50,658 nucleotides of DNA from Flavobacterium beibuense F44-8 (GCF_000769915.1 NZ_JRLV01000026.1:1-50658); one strand, 5' to 3'. Shown: positions 26,488 through 34,838, numbered from the stretch's first letter. A program made the numbers and translations. Notes: a model not told the origin generated them from the sequence alone.

Positions 26488-27896
26488 TCTGCAACTTTGA
26501 GTTTTATTTCATTTTCATCCAATACCTGTTCAATGCTTCCATCTTCTAGCAATTCTCTTAACCTGTCCCAAGCAAGATCATAAGATTCAAACTTGTCAAA
26601 TTGAGGCTTTTTGCAATTAACCCATTTCAACAAATACTTTAATCGGTTGCCTTGCTTCAAATCTTCTTTTGTGAACGTCATTAAAAGGGATTCAAATACT
26701 TCATCTTCGTTTATTTGACTCTCTTCACTAAATGCATTTTGCAGTGTTGCTTGAAATAAGATATTCAATAATTCAGAAGATTCAATTAGTCTTTTTTTAT
26801 GTACATCAACCCTATTTGATAAATCATAAAATTCCGGTAGTAGCCCTTTGTTTTTATTCATATCAAAAAGAGGAATTTGCTTTAAATCGGAGATGTTTAC
26901 CCCTCTTAATCCAACTCCTTTAGCAAGGTTGTTGTAATATGTTTTAAAATTAGGATCAGTTAAAAAATAATAATAGAATACTCTTTCTTCATCTGTTGAA
27001 AATGTTAAGGGAACAATTCCCCTTGCCACATTTGATTTTTTAAAGTCACTTGAAACCAAACTAATTGCATTGAGTCTTCCTCTAACAGAAATTAACAGCT
27101 CATTTCCTTTTAAAATTGTCCTTGAATATTGCTCGGATATTTCTTCGGATATTGACTTCAATCCTTTTTTAGATAACCATTTTTCCCCTAAATCAACTGG
27201 CCTTACAAAAGGCACGCCATTGAGAACTTCATCCCCAGATTTTACGACACCATAGGATATATTTCCAACCACTATCTTTTCCAGTGTCTTTACAGGGAAA
27301 TTTTTATTGTTAAGTATAGGATCCCCAAACATCTCCAGGAAAACTGAACGAATGTATTTATCAAGCAACTGATTAGTTTCGACTCGCTTATCTATGAGTT
27401 CTTGAATTTTATTCAGACGTCCCACAATCTTTAATTGATCTTCAATGTTTTTAGGAAAAAAAACTTTCATCCGTTTTAAAAGCTTATTGTTTAACATTGG
27501 AATCGTAGCTCTATTAGCCTTGTTCTCCAAAATTCTTCGGTTTAAATTAAGCCAGTAGTACAGTAATTCAGGAAGGATTAATTTATTATTGACCAGTACT
27601 CCAGTCAACTGCTGATTTGAAGCTACAGGTTGCTCTACAAGACATAATTTGCCAATATGCTCTCCAATCGTTGATATAAGAATTGTTTCAGGCTTAAATA
27701 AAAAGCCTTTCTTGTCATCAATGGCTAGCTGTGAAATTTTTCTTTCAGAATTTTCAACGATCTTTTGCCCTCTCAAATCTGCCGGAGAAAGCCATTGAAT
27801 GTCTCCATCAAAATATTCTGGATTGGAGGTTGGTGGAGTCTTACCAGTTTTAATCTCTAACGCTAGTTCATCTAAAGTATATTCAACAAACTCCAT
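26484..27896 (-). CDS. hsdS: Type I restriction-modification specificity subunit HsdS
   Basis: A 470-residue protein. The first target-recognition domain starts LDELALEIKTGKTPPTSNPE with the diagnostic IQWLSPADLRG, and ends at a coiled-coil spacer (EDQLKIVGRLNKIQELIDKRVETNQ). The second begins KTLEKIVVGNISYGVVKSG with ISVRGRLNAISLV, and ends DLKQIPLFDMN plus a second helix. A C-terminal extension of about 90 residues (EEDVFESL... SIEQVLDENEIKLK) is longer than in typical HsdS, and could dock the downstream ATPase. It lies 4 bases after hsdM and overlaps the ATPase by 4. Confidence 0.92.
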   Translation of the reverse strand: MEFVEYTLDELALEIKTGKTPPTSNPEYFDGDIQWLSPADLRGQKIVENSERKISQLAIDDKKGFLFKPETILISTIGEHIGKLCLVEQPVASNQQLTGVLVNNKLILPELLYYWLNLNRRILENKANRATIPMLNNKLLKRMKVFFPKNIEDQLKIVGRLNKIQELIDKRVETNQLLDKYIRSVFLEMFGDPILNNKNFPVKTLEKIVVGNISYGVVKSGDEVLNGVPFVRPVDLGEKWLSKKGLKSISEEISEQYSRTILKGNELLISVRGRLNAISLVSSDFKKSNVARGIVPLTFSTDEERVFYYYFLTDPNFKTYYNNLAKGVGLRGVNISDLKQIPLFDMNKNKGLLPEFYDLSNRVDVHKKRLIESSELLNILFQATLQNAFSEESQINEDEVFESLLMTFTKEDLKQGNRLKYLLKWVNCKKPQFDKFESYDLAWDRLRELLEDGSIEQVLDENEIKLKVAE

Positions 27897-27900
27897 AACA

Positions 27901-29502
27901 TTAAAATGTTCTTAATTCTTCAAGCCCTTGATTAATTTCTAATTCTAGTTCAGCAATCTTCCTTAAAATATTTTCTGAGGGTTCAAACTCTTGTGGTTCA
28001 TAGACAAAGTCCTTGTATAAGTTGAAATTTAACTCAAACCCATTGTCCTTTATTTCTTCAAAAGGAATACTAAAATGAATCAACTTTCTATCTGATTGAT
28101 TTTCTTGCGTTTTGCTTTTCCAATGGTCTATTACGTTGGGCAAAGGAGATTCTTTCAATCTCTTTCTGTTAGAATCTAAAGTGTAACCATCTGAATCCAT
28201 TCCATAGAACCATACCTCTGTGTTTTGTGGTTTGTCAGAACCATTTTTCCATTTACGTTTTGTAAATAATAGGATAGATGTTTTAACCCCAGTGTAGGGT
28301 TGAAATACTCCACTTGGCATAGAGATTACACCATCTAAATTACAATCAGTCATTAGAATTTCACGCACCGCTTGGTGAGCTTTTCCTGAGCTGAACAAAA
28401 CTCCCTCAGGAACAATGACAGCTGCTCGTCCCTCTTCTTCTAACATGTAAACCATCCTTTCTAAGAATAGTAACTCGGATTGAACAGTTTGCTTTTTGCG
28501 TTTAGTTTCTTCTTTGTCTTCATATACAGGAGGATAAATACGATCCAAATTTTCGCTTACTCCTGGACTATTAATTTTTCCTGTAAATGGAGGATTGGCC
28601 AAAATGTATTTAAACTGACCTTGCAAAGCTGGGTTAGCAATTGATTTTTTGTCGTTTAGATCTAAAGTCACGGATAGACGTTTGGCTTCCCATTTTTCAT
28701 AAGCAGTAGATAGAGAATCTAAGTAAACGATATGAGGCTTTGAGATGCCATGCATCATTAAGTTCATAACTCCAATGCGAACCATCGTTCTATCTATATC
28801 AAAACCGTAAAAAGTCTCTTCTTCTAATTTCTTTCTTTGGTTTTTGGTTAATTTTGCTCCATCCGTTCCTTTCATCAAGCCATCATCATCTGGTTTAACA
28901 GATTTAGAATACTTAGTGATTAGGTACTGATAAGCTCCAACCAAAAAACCTCCCGAACCAGATGCTAAATCCAAAATTTTACCATCCAAATCTGGATCAA
29001 GTAATTCAGCCATCATATGAATGATATGCCGAGGGGTTCGGAATTGACCATTTTTTCCAGCCTCAGATGTGTGCTTTAAAAGATGTTCATAAACATCTCC
29101 TTGTATATCATGAAAGTGCTGATTCTTGTTTTTTATTTCATTATCGATATCCTCGTATATAGAATCGATAAATTCAATGGCATTCCTAAGCAAGTTTGGA
29201 TTATCTATGTCAAATGAAGCGTTAGACATTGCTTTAGCAAAAGGTTCATCCTCCTTACTTAATTCAGTTTTGATGAACTGAAAGACATTTTTGACTCTAC
29301 CGACTAATTCCTTGTCATTTTTAAGTTTGCTGTAATTACTCCATTTATAATTATCATCAACGGAAAAATTAAAATTTTCCAATCGTTTCATGAATAACAA
29401 ATAGGAAATTTGCTCAATGGCTGCTATAGGATTTGAAAATCCAGATGACCAGAGACGATCCCATAAGTTTTGAACTTTATTTTGTATTTCTTTTGAAAGC
29501 AT
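27901..29502 (-). CDS. hsdM: Type I restriction-modification DNA methyltransferase HsdM
   Basis: A 533-residue N6-adenine methyltransferase. The N-terminal helical domain (LSKEIQNKVQNLWDRLWSSG, ISYLLFMKRLE) is that of HsdM. The catalytic part has motif I LDLASGSGGFLVGAYQYL (about 175-195) and motif IV NPPF within ILANPPFTGKINSPGV (about 310). GQFRTPRHIIHMMAELLDP precedes motif I as in the family. Length is normal. With HsdS it should methylate adenine at a bipartite site. It starts 2 bases after the XRE gene's stop. No hsdR is found anywhere in the window. Confidence 0.95.
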   Translation of the reverse strand: MLSKEIQNKVQNLWDRLWSSGFSNPIAAIEQISYLLFMKRLENFNFSVDDNYKWSNYSKLKNDKELVGRVKNVFQFIKTELSKEDEPFAKAMSNASFDIDNPNLLRNAIEFIDSIYEDIDNEIKNKNQHFHDIQGDVYEHLLKHTSEAGKNGQFRTPRHIIHMMAELLDPDLDGKILDLASGSGGFLVGAYQYLITKYSKSVKPDDDGLMKGTDGAKLTKNQRKKLEEETFYGFDIDRTMVRIGVMNLMMHGISKPHIVYLDSLSTAYEKWEAKRLSVTLDLNDKKSIANPALQGQFKYILANPPFTGKINSPGVSENLDRIYPPVYEDKEETKRKKQTVQSELLFLERMVYMLEEEGRAAVIVPEGVLFSSGKAHQAVREILMTDCNLDGVISMPSGVFQPYTGVKTSILLFTKRKWKNGSDKPQNTEVWFYGMDSDGYTLDSNRKRLKESPLPNVIDHWKSKTQENQSDRKLIHFSIPFEEIKDNGFELNFNLYKDFVYEPQEFEPSENILRKIAELELEINQGLEELRTF

Positions 29503-29504
29503 AT

Positions 29505-29702
29505 TTACTTTTCTTTATTCGATATTATCAATTCTCGTACGTCAACGTTTAAAATGTCTGCTATTTCATTCAGGATTTCAAGCCTTGGTTGCTGCCTGTT
29601 TTGAACATAGCCGTTAACCATGTTGTAACTTTTACCGAGTCTTTCGGCTAACCAAGTTTGTTTAATCCCTTTCTCTTCGAGTACTTCCTTTATTCGGTTC
29701 AT
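29505..29702 (-). CDS. XRE-family HTH regulator of the defence operon
   Basis: A 65-residue single-domain Cro/CI-type regulator: KEVLEEKGIKQTWLAERLGK (helices 1-2), SYNMVNGYVQNRQQPRLEIL (recognition helix and the following helix), then ADILNVDVRELI. It is the first gene of the minus-strand operon, 2 bases ahead of hsdM. A perfect inverted repeat lies 11 bases upstream of its start (29714-29732), which fits an autoregulator like the C proteins or small XRE repressors that time expression of restriction systems. The start is fixed by the domain boundary. Confidence 0.9.
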   Translation of the reverse strand: MNRIKEVLEEKGIKQTWLAERLGKSYNMVNGYVQNRQQPRLEILNEIADILNVDVRELIISNKEK

Positions 29703-29713
29703 GTCCGTCTAAA

Positions 29714-29732
29714 ATTATCTGTCCAAGATAAT
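29714..29732. promoter_or_regulatory. Putative operator for the XRE regulator
   Basis: ATTATCT-gtcca-AGATAAT is a perfect 7-5-7 inverted repeat just upstream of the first operon gene. It is the size and symmetry expected for an XRE dimer. On the minus strand it includes TATCTTGG, a weak -7-like word, so binding could block the promoter. Confidence 0.55.
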
Positions 29733-29788
29733 ATTTTAATTTTCAACTATCTCGTTTTTCAATATAAAAACCGTTAGAATTATTATCG

Positions 29789-29804
29789 CCCTACGAGCGT
29801 AGGG
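29789..29804. other. Short GC hairpin
   Basis: CCCTACG-AG-CGTAGGG is a perfect 7-bp inverted repeat in the 29.7-30.1 kb gap. Apart from the operator, this hairpin, the short repeats at 29829-29850 and the intron remnant, the 373-base gap holds nothing I can name. Confidence 0.4.
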
Positions 29805-29910
29805 AGATTTTAGTTCTTTTGGTTTTTTAGGGTTGGTAACGAGCATTGGCAAAAAACAAATGTACTAAAATGTGTGACTAGCTTTTTTTTAATGGCATAC
29901 AACGTGATTG

Positions 29911-29956
29911 TGTCGAGTAGACAAGGTGAATTTCACCCCGAGCCTCTCACAGAACC
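29911..29956 (-). other. Group II intron 3'-end (domain V/VI) remnant
   Basis: The minus strand reads GGTTCTGTGAGAGGCTC, then GGGGTGAAATTCACC, then TTGTCTACTCGAC. This is the end of domain V followed by a domain VI hairpin, as in many bacterial group II introns. The rest of the intron (which would lie at higher coordinates) is missing. Confidence 0.55.
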
Positions 29957-30075
29957 TTTAAAAGCTTACGACTGTTTTTTCAAAAGGAAATTTCTTTAAG
30001 GTTAACATGAATTTGTTCTTTACCTTTTTTAAATTGTTTTACACAAATCAATACCAAAGTATAGCCCACTGCCTC

Positions 30076-31293
30076 TTATTTTTTATAATTAAGTTTTGTT
30101 TGTTTACTTGCTGGTGTTAATACTATATAATCAAAACGATACATATAATCTTTTAGAGACTCACTCTGAATTTTGTAATTCCATGATGATTTTTCAATAC
30201 TTCTCAAATCAATTAATGTCCATTTGTTACTTTCAAAATCCACAACAGGATTAAAAATCTGTTCATCTTCCTTTTCTATATTTTCACTAATTGTCCCATC
30301 ATTATTTAAATATGCAGAAGGAAATATTAAAATATGAACTGATTTACTATCATTAAAATTGGCAAGTTCCATTAAAAAATTCCCAATGTCATAAATATTA
30401 TGATGACTTCTTCCTTTAGATGCGTGAACACCTCCTATTTTCATGAAAACTTTTGGCTGTTTTTCAGTTTTCAAAGCCCTATTATAATTACTTATAAAGT
30501 TATCTTGCATTACCTTTAACCTTTCATGAATACTTCCATATAAATCATTCTTTTCTCTTAAACTATATATTTCCCAAGACTTTTTTAAATCAGAGATTAT
30601 TTTACTCGTTTCCTTGTCTTCTTTGTTCAACTTTTCAAAAAAACCATTAGTTATTTCTGAATTCAACAATGTTGTAAAAACTTTATATTTTTTATCATTC
30701 CTACCCTTTTTAGTTTCTGATATTATAAACTCTTTTGCTATTAGGTATACTGATTGTAATTTTGCTGACTTATTTGATAGTTGATATAATCTATCAATAA
30801 GAAAAACTTGAGATGTCAAATATTCTTGGTCTAATCCCCAAATTTCAAAATCATTTTTTAAAAAAGATTTTAGAAAAACCTCATCTTCTTCACCATCAAA
30901 AAAAGGAATAGGGATTTCCCCTACCAAATTATTGACCCTTGTATTAAAGTCATACAAGTTCTCATTATTTTTTATTAATTCTGTAATTATGTTCGCGCTG
31001 TTAGAACCAATTTCAGCAGCAAAATATTTAAATCCATTTTCAGATAATGCCGGAATGATTGAATTTGTAAACTCTGAAACTTTGGCTGAAAAGTGCTCTT
31101 CTCCTAAAATAACAAATTGAGAATTGCATATTTCCTTTTTTAATATATCAAACCCTTCCCCAAACGAATTACCTTCTTCGATTTTGAAATAGAAAGTATT
31201 ATCCTTAATTAAATCAACATCTGTTTTCACCTGTGAAAATAGATTTGATATGAAAATTATTGGAATAAATAGCATCAATATCTTTTTTTTCAT
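30076..31293 (-). CDS. Secreted erythromycin-esterase/ChaN-like protein
   Basis: A 405-residue protein with an N-terminal signal peptide (MKKKILMLFIPIIFISNLFSQ). The mature part has QFVILGEEHFSAKVSEFTN, matching the GExH-type motif that opens the erythromycin esterase/ChaN/Tiki-like fold. It continues with YFAAEIGSNSANIITELI and, near residue 285, FMKIGGVHASKGRSHHNIYDIGNFL, where the second conserved His is expected. A drug-inactivating role is not supported by anything else here; many such secreted proteins have unknown substrates. It is monocistronic and very AT-rich. Confidence 0.6.
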   Translation of the reverse strand: MKKKILMLFIPIIFISNLFSQVKTDVDLIKDNTFYFKIEEGNSFGEGFDILKKEICNSQFVILGEEHFSAKVSEFTNSIIPALSENGFKYFAAEIGSNSANIITELIKNNENLYDFNTRVNNLVGEIPIPFFDGEEDEVFLKSFLKNDFEIWGLDQEYLTSQVFLIDRLYQLSNKSAKLQSVYLIAKEFIISETKKGRNDKKYKVFTTLLNSEITNGFFEKLNKEDKETSKIISDLKKSWEIYSLREKNDLYGSIHERLKVMQDNFISNYNRALKTEKQPKVFMKIGGVHASKGRSHHNIYDIGNFLMELANFNDSKSVHILIFPSAYLNNDGTISENIEKEDEQIFNPVVDFESNKWTLIDLRSIEKSSWNYKIQSESLKDYMYRFDYIVLTPASKQTKLNYKK

Positions 31294-31413
31294 AGTTGTT
31301 TAATACGGATTTTAACTTATTTGAAAGTTCAAAACAAAATATATCCAATTTTTAAAGACAATCATTCAATCTAAATATGGATTATAAAAGATATAAAACC
31401 AACACGTTCTGAT

Positions 31414-32655
31414 TTACAACATTCTGGACTTTATCAGTTTGATATTGGCTTTGGTTACACCATGATTTGCCGCTAAAACTTCCCACTGATTGAGCGCGTG
31501 TTTAGTCTGATGGATAACATTGTCAATTTTATCGCGCTTTAAATTAGCTTCTTTGCCCAATTTCATTAGATGCTCTACAGTAGGAGATTGCCCCTCTCCC
31601 ATAACCATAGTACTTTGCTGGCCTCTCGGACCGGAAGAAAATGTTAAATCGTAAGCGGGAGAAAGTTTCCATCCGCCTTCAGCATCCATAAGAAATGAGA
31701 AATTCTTACTGTGATCATCACGATTGTGTGAAAGCACATTGAATACGGCAAGGCGATACATTTTTTCAACTTCACGTATATCTTTGGTTAAAACACCTGT
31801 CAGAGTTATTAAATCTTCATAATCCAATGACGGGATTCTAAAATCTGAATGTAAAAGTCCACTGGCCGTATGCATATGAAACCTTTGATTACCTACCCGA
31901 TCAAAACGTTGTGTTGCAAAATATCCTGCACCTTTTGAGGCTTCAAACAAATTGACAGGCATCATTTCAACTCCAGCCTCTTTAGCCATAAGCGCATAGA
32001 CATACTCAATAGCCCCCGCATCAACACCATCTGTACTGTTTGCGAATTTCACCATCCAATGTTCATAATTTCCTGGAAGATTATGTTTTCCTGAAATGAT
32101 ACGATCCTTAGTGCTATTTAAACCAATAAGCGCTTTGGGACGTGCTCCTGCAGACGACCCATTCAGATTGATAAGCTCCTGTAAAACTTCGTCCGCATCT
32201 CCATCTAATATTTCTTGCGTTTGTTGAGACAATAAATCCAGATTAACCTCTTCTTCTTGTGCATTAACATCACTATGATCGGGTTCATATACCAATGCAC
32301 CAAGCCCGGACGTACCGACATGAGCCAAACGGTCCAGAGGTGTAAAATCTTCCGGTAATAAATTTTGACTTCTAAAGTATCTATCAAAAAGTAATCGACC
32401 CCAGCCATCTGGAAGGCTGTCATTAAAAACACCTGGCAAACCCTCAAAAGGATGGTAATCAAAAACCTGCAAACCCGACCCCAAGGGTAGTTTTAAAGGG
32501 GATATTTCCAAACCACGACTTATGAAATCCTGATCATACTCGAAATATATTCGATAATCTCTAAATGCCAAACGTCCCACGGGAATGATATCCTTATTAA
32601 AATCCAGCCCTACTTTTAATTCATTTATTGAAGTGTGCTTTTTCATTTGCGCCAC
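31414..32655 (-). CDS. hipA: HipA-type Ser/Thr kinase toxin
   Basis: A 413-residue protein with the full HipA layout. The N-subdomain has PVGRLAFRDYRIYFEYD and GLPGVFNDSLPDGWGRLLFDR. The glycine-rich loop is NGSSAGARPKALIGL. A catalytic-core His/Asp stretch is FNVLSHNRDDHSKNFSFLMD, followed by KLSPAYDLTFSSG in place of the DFG-type motif. HipA kinases phosphorylate a translation component (glutamyl-tRNA synthetase in E. coli) and are restrained by HipB. Its start overlaps the end of hipB by 13 bases, the usual antitoxin-first order. Length and motifs appear intact, so it is probably active. Confidence 0.93.
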   Translation of the reverse strand: MAQMKKHTSINELKVGLDFNKDIIPVGRLAFRDYRIYFEYDQDFISRGLEISPLKLPLGSGLQVFDYHPFEGLPGVFNDSLPDGWGRLLFDRYFRSQNLLPEDFTPLDRLAHVGTSGLGALVYEPDHSDVNAQEEEVNLDLLSQQTQEILDGDADEVLQELINLNGSSAGARPKALIGLNSTKDRIISGKHNLPGNYEHWMVKFANSTDGVDAGAIEYVYALMAKEAGVEMMPVNLFEASKGAGYFATQRFDRVGNQRFHMHTASGLLHSDFRIPSLDYEDLITLTGVLTKDIREVEKMYRLAVFNVLSHNRDDHSKNFSFLMDAEGGWKLSPAYDLTFSSGPRGQQSTMVMGEGQSPTVEHLMKLGKEANLKRDKIDNVIHQTKHALNQWEVLAANHGVTKANIKLIKSRML

Positions 32656-32951
32656 CCTCTTTCGGGCTTTTTGTTTTCTTTGTTATTCAATACATCATCT
32701 ATGGATGAAAAATTATTCCCTGAAGGTTTAGTTGCCTCTATAAACCTTTCTAAATTTCCCAACACCATAGCCAACTTAAAAAAAGATTCAAGTGAAATAG
32801 CACCTTTTTGCTCAAACTTACGCAATGAAGACAAACTAACACCTGAACGTTTAGACAACCCCTCTTGAGTAAAACCTTTTTCAAGACGTAAATCTCTCAT
32901 ATTTTCAGCTATTTTCTTTTGGGCCTTTGATGATGTAATAAGTGATACCAT
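32643..32951 (-). CDS. hipB: HipB-type XRE antitoxin
   Basis: A 102-residue protein with an XRE HTH (KIAENMRDLRLEKGFTQEGL, SGVSLSSLRKFEQKG) in the middle and a C-terminal tail that overlaps the hipA start. The ATG at 32951 is chosen because upstream in-frame codons include only a TTG and the region contains a promoter-like word. It should bind HipA and repress its own operon. The leader is very short, with the -7 element only about 15 bases upstream. Confidence 0.88.
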   Translation of the reverse strand: MVSLITSSKAQKKIAENMRDLRLEKGFTQEGLSKRSGVSLSSLRKFEQKGAISLESFFKLAMVLGNLERFIEATKPSGNNFSSIDDVLNNKENKKPERGWRK

Positions 32952-32966
32952 AATGATAATTATATG

Positions 32967-32974
32967 CAAATATA
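32967..32974 (-). promoter_or_regulatory. Bacteroidota -7 element of hipBA
   Basis: TATATTTG on the minus strand lies 15 bases before the hipB ATG and matches TAnnTTTG. It predicts an almost leaderless transcript. Confidence 0.5.
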
Positions 32975-33138
32975 ACAAATAACTACCGCAATAATGTTAA
33001 TTAAAATTAAAAACAAATTATATTACATTGAAATTTCAATCCTACGTGTGAAGTCTAAATGTTTCTATTTTTAGGTATCTACAGCTCTTACTTTGACCTT
33101 TCGTGAGTTGTTTTAGTTATTTGATCTATTGGTAATTA

Positions 33139-33280
33139 TTGTTGCTTTTCTATGCTCACCATAATCCACCCCAAGTGGTTCAGTGTAATCGCTTTTTACA
33201 CATGAAAAACGATTACGAACCATGAAAATTATTTTTTTTGGTTCTTTTCATGAAAAATGATAACTTTTTAAAAGCAACAA
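33139..33280. ncRNA. Multi-branched inverted-repeat element D (possible structured RNA)
   Basis: TTGTTGCTTTT (33139-33149) and AAAAGCAACAA (33270-33280) form an 11-bp perfect closing stem. Inside are three consecutive hairpins: CCAC/GTGG (33166-33178); GTAATCG-c-TTTTT with AAAAACGATTAC (33185-33216, 12 bp with one bulge); and GAACC/GGTTC (33217-33244). It lies in the 461-base gap between hipB and the AraC gene, where no ORF is seen. A structured RNA, a regulatory leader or a MITE-like element would all fit; no target duplication is apparent. Confidence 0.4.
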
Positions 33281-33412
33281 AGGAACTTAATCTATATAAT
33301 AGCTAAAAGTAATAACTTTCAGATAAATTAATATGAATAAAATTATCGCTATAAATAAACTATAGTTATTGTGAATTGCTTTCAGAATTGAAAAGCATAA
33401 TAGTACAAACCA

Positions 33413-34147
33413 ATGAATTACTATAAAGTAAATCCCTGTAAAGAATTAACACCCTTTATTCATTTTTATTGGGAATTAAAAGGAAAGGAACAGGGAAAAC
33501 AATGGGAAAGGGTTTTTCCAGATGGCTGTACAGGAATAATCATGAACTTAGGTGATACATGCCTAACTGATAATGGATTTGTTTCAATGGAGTTTGGAAA
33601 AACTTACATCGTTGGTGCAATGACATCATTTAAAGATAGCTACATAGATACTGATACACATTTAATAGGCGTATGCCTAAAACCGGCTACTTTTGTAAAT
33701 TTTTATAACTACGCCTCGCAGAATGAACTAAGTAACACTACTGTCGAATTCGAAAAAATCAATTCCTTCAATATCGACAAGACATTAAACAATCCCTTCA
33801 CTTATTTTGATACTTTCTATTCACAAAGAATAAAAAACAAAACCATTCCACTACAATCCGTTATCCGAGACATACACTTATCAAAAGGTCAAATCAGTAT
33901 TGACGTATTATCAAAACAACATTATACAACAGTAAGGCAATTGCAACGAAATTTTAAAAAATTTATAGGGCTCTCTCCAAAAGAATATTCAAACATTATT
34001 CGCTTTCAAAATGCTTTAAACTTAATCAAAACTCCAAATAAAAATAAAAGTTTATTAGATATCGCATTTGAATGCGGTTATTATGACCATTCGCATCTCA
34101 CTAATGAAATTAAGCGAAATACGGGTCTCACACCATCAGAACTTTAA
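33413..34147 (+). CDS. AraC-family transcriptional regulator
   Basis: A 244-residue protein. The N-terminal domain (NPCKELTPFIHFYWELKG, RVFPDGCTGIIMNLGD) is the DUF6597-like sensor seen in many Bacteroidota AraC regulators. The C-terminal 100 residues are an AraC DNA-binding domain: SIDVLSKQHYTTVRQLQRNFKKFIGLSPKEY is the first HTH and LLDIAFECGYYDHSHLTNEIKRNTGLTPSEL the second. The following dihydrofolate-reductase-family gene is 73 bases downstream on the same strand, so the two may be a regulator and its target. Confidence 0.92.
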   Translation: MNYYKVNPCKELTPFIHFYWELKGKEQGKQWERVFPDGCTGIIMNLGDTCLTDNGFVSMEFGKTYIVGAMTSFKDSYIDTDTHLIGVCLKPATFVNFYNYASQNELSNTTVEFEKINSFNIDKTLNNPFTYFDTFYSQRIKNKTIPLQSVIRDIHLSKGQISIDVLSKQHYTTVRQLQRNFKKFIGLSPKEYSNIIRFQNALNLIKTPNKNKSLLDIAFECGYYDHSHLTNEIKRNTGLTPSEL

Positions 34148-34219
34148 ATTGTCGTATTTTTACAAAGTGAAGACAACTACGCTATAGTAATTTTGAAAAT
34201 CATTAAAATATAAAATCAA

Positions 34220-34756
34220 ATGCGTAAAACATCACTTTTTATAGCAATGAGTTTAGATGGCTACATTGCTAAACCAAACGATGATCTAAGTTTTCTCAAA
34301 CTTGTTGAAAAAGAAGGGGAAGATTATGGCTATCGTGAATTCACTTCAAAAATTGATACTATAATTATCGGAAGAAAAACTTACGACTATGTTGTTAAAG
34401 AAATAGGAGATTCTCATTATGATAATGGAGAACGGGATGTTTATGTAATAACAAGAACTGAAAGACCTAAGTTAGGCAGAACAACGTTCTATCAAGGGAA
34501 TCTACCCGATCTGATTAATCGTTTAAAATTGGAAGATGGTAAAAACATTTACTGTGACGGTGGTTCAGAAGTAATCAATGAATTATTGAAATACGACTTA
34601 ATAGACGATCTTATAATTTCTGTTATACCCATTTTATTAGGATCCGGCACAAGACTTTTTAAAGATGGAAGACCCGAACAAACACTTGAATTTATAAAAG
34701 CAAAAACATTTGAAAAGGGATTAGCTCAACTCCATTATAGAAGGAATAAAAACTAG
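34220..34756 (+). CDS. Dihydrofolate reductase family (RibD C-terminal-like) protein
   Basis: A 178-residue protein. It begins RKTSLFIAMSLDGYIAKPNDDLSFL, the standard opening of the YyaP/RibD-C dihydrofolate-reductase-like family. It has DTIIIGRKTYDYV (about 45-58), NIYCDGGSEVINELLKYDLID (about 110-130) and SVIPILLGSGTRLF, matching the family's NADPH-binding fold. True substrates of this family are mostly unknown; it is not expected to replace folA. It follows an AraC regulator on the same strand. Confidence 0.92.
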   Translation: MRKTSLFIAMSLDGYIAKPNDDLSFLKLVEKEGEDYGYREFTSKIDTIIIGRKTYDYVVKEIGDSHYDNGERDVYVITRTERPKLGRTTFYQGNLPDLINRLKLEDGKNIYCDGGSEVINELLKYDLIDDLIISVIPILLGSGTRLFKDGRPEQTLEFIKAKTFEKGLAQLHYRRNKN

Positions 34757-34797
34757 GGTAATTATATACCAGTTTACACTGGCTTAGTTAAAAAATT

Positions 34798-34815
34798 CCC
34801 TCCTAATTAGGAGGG
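34798..34815 (-). terminator. Terminator palindrome at the IS1595 3' end
   Basis: CCCTCCTAATTAGGAGGG is a perfect palindrome. On the minus strand it is followed by AATTTTTT, so it fits termination of the IS1595 transcript. It may also stop the plus-strand dihydrofolate-reductase-family transcript weakly. Confidence 0.65.
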
Positions 34816-34838
34816 TTAAATATTTGTTAATTTTAATC

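Noticed and set aside
23757..29702. Plain type I restriction-modification system
   Set aside because: hsdR is absent from the operon and from the whole window; the downstream genes are an ATPase and an HNH nuclease instead of a DEAD-box translocase.
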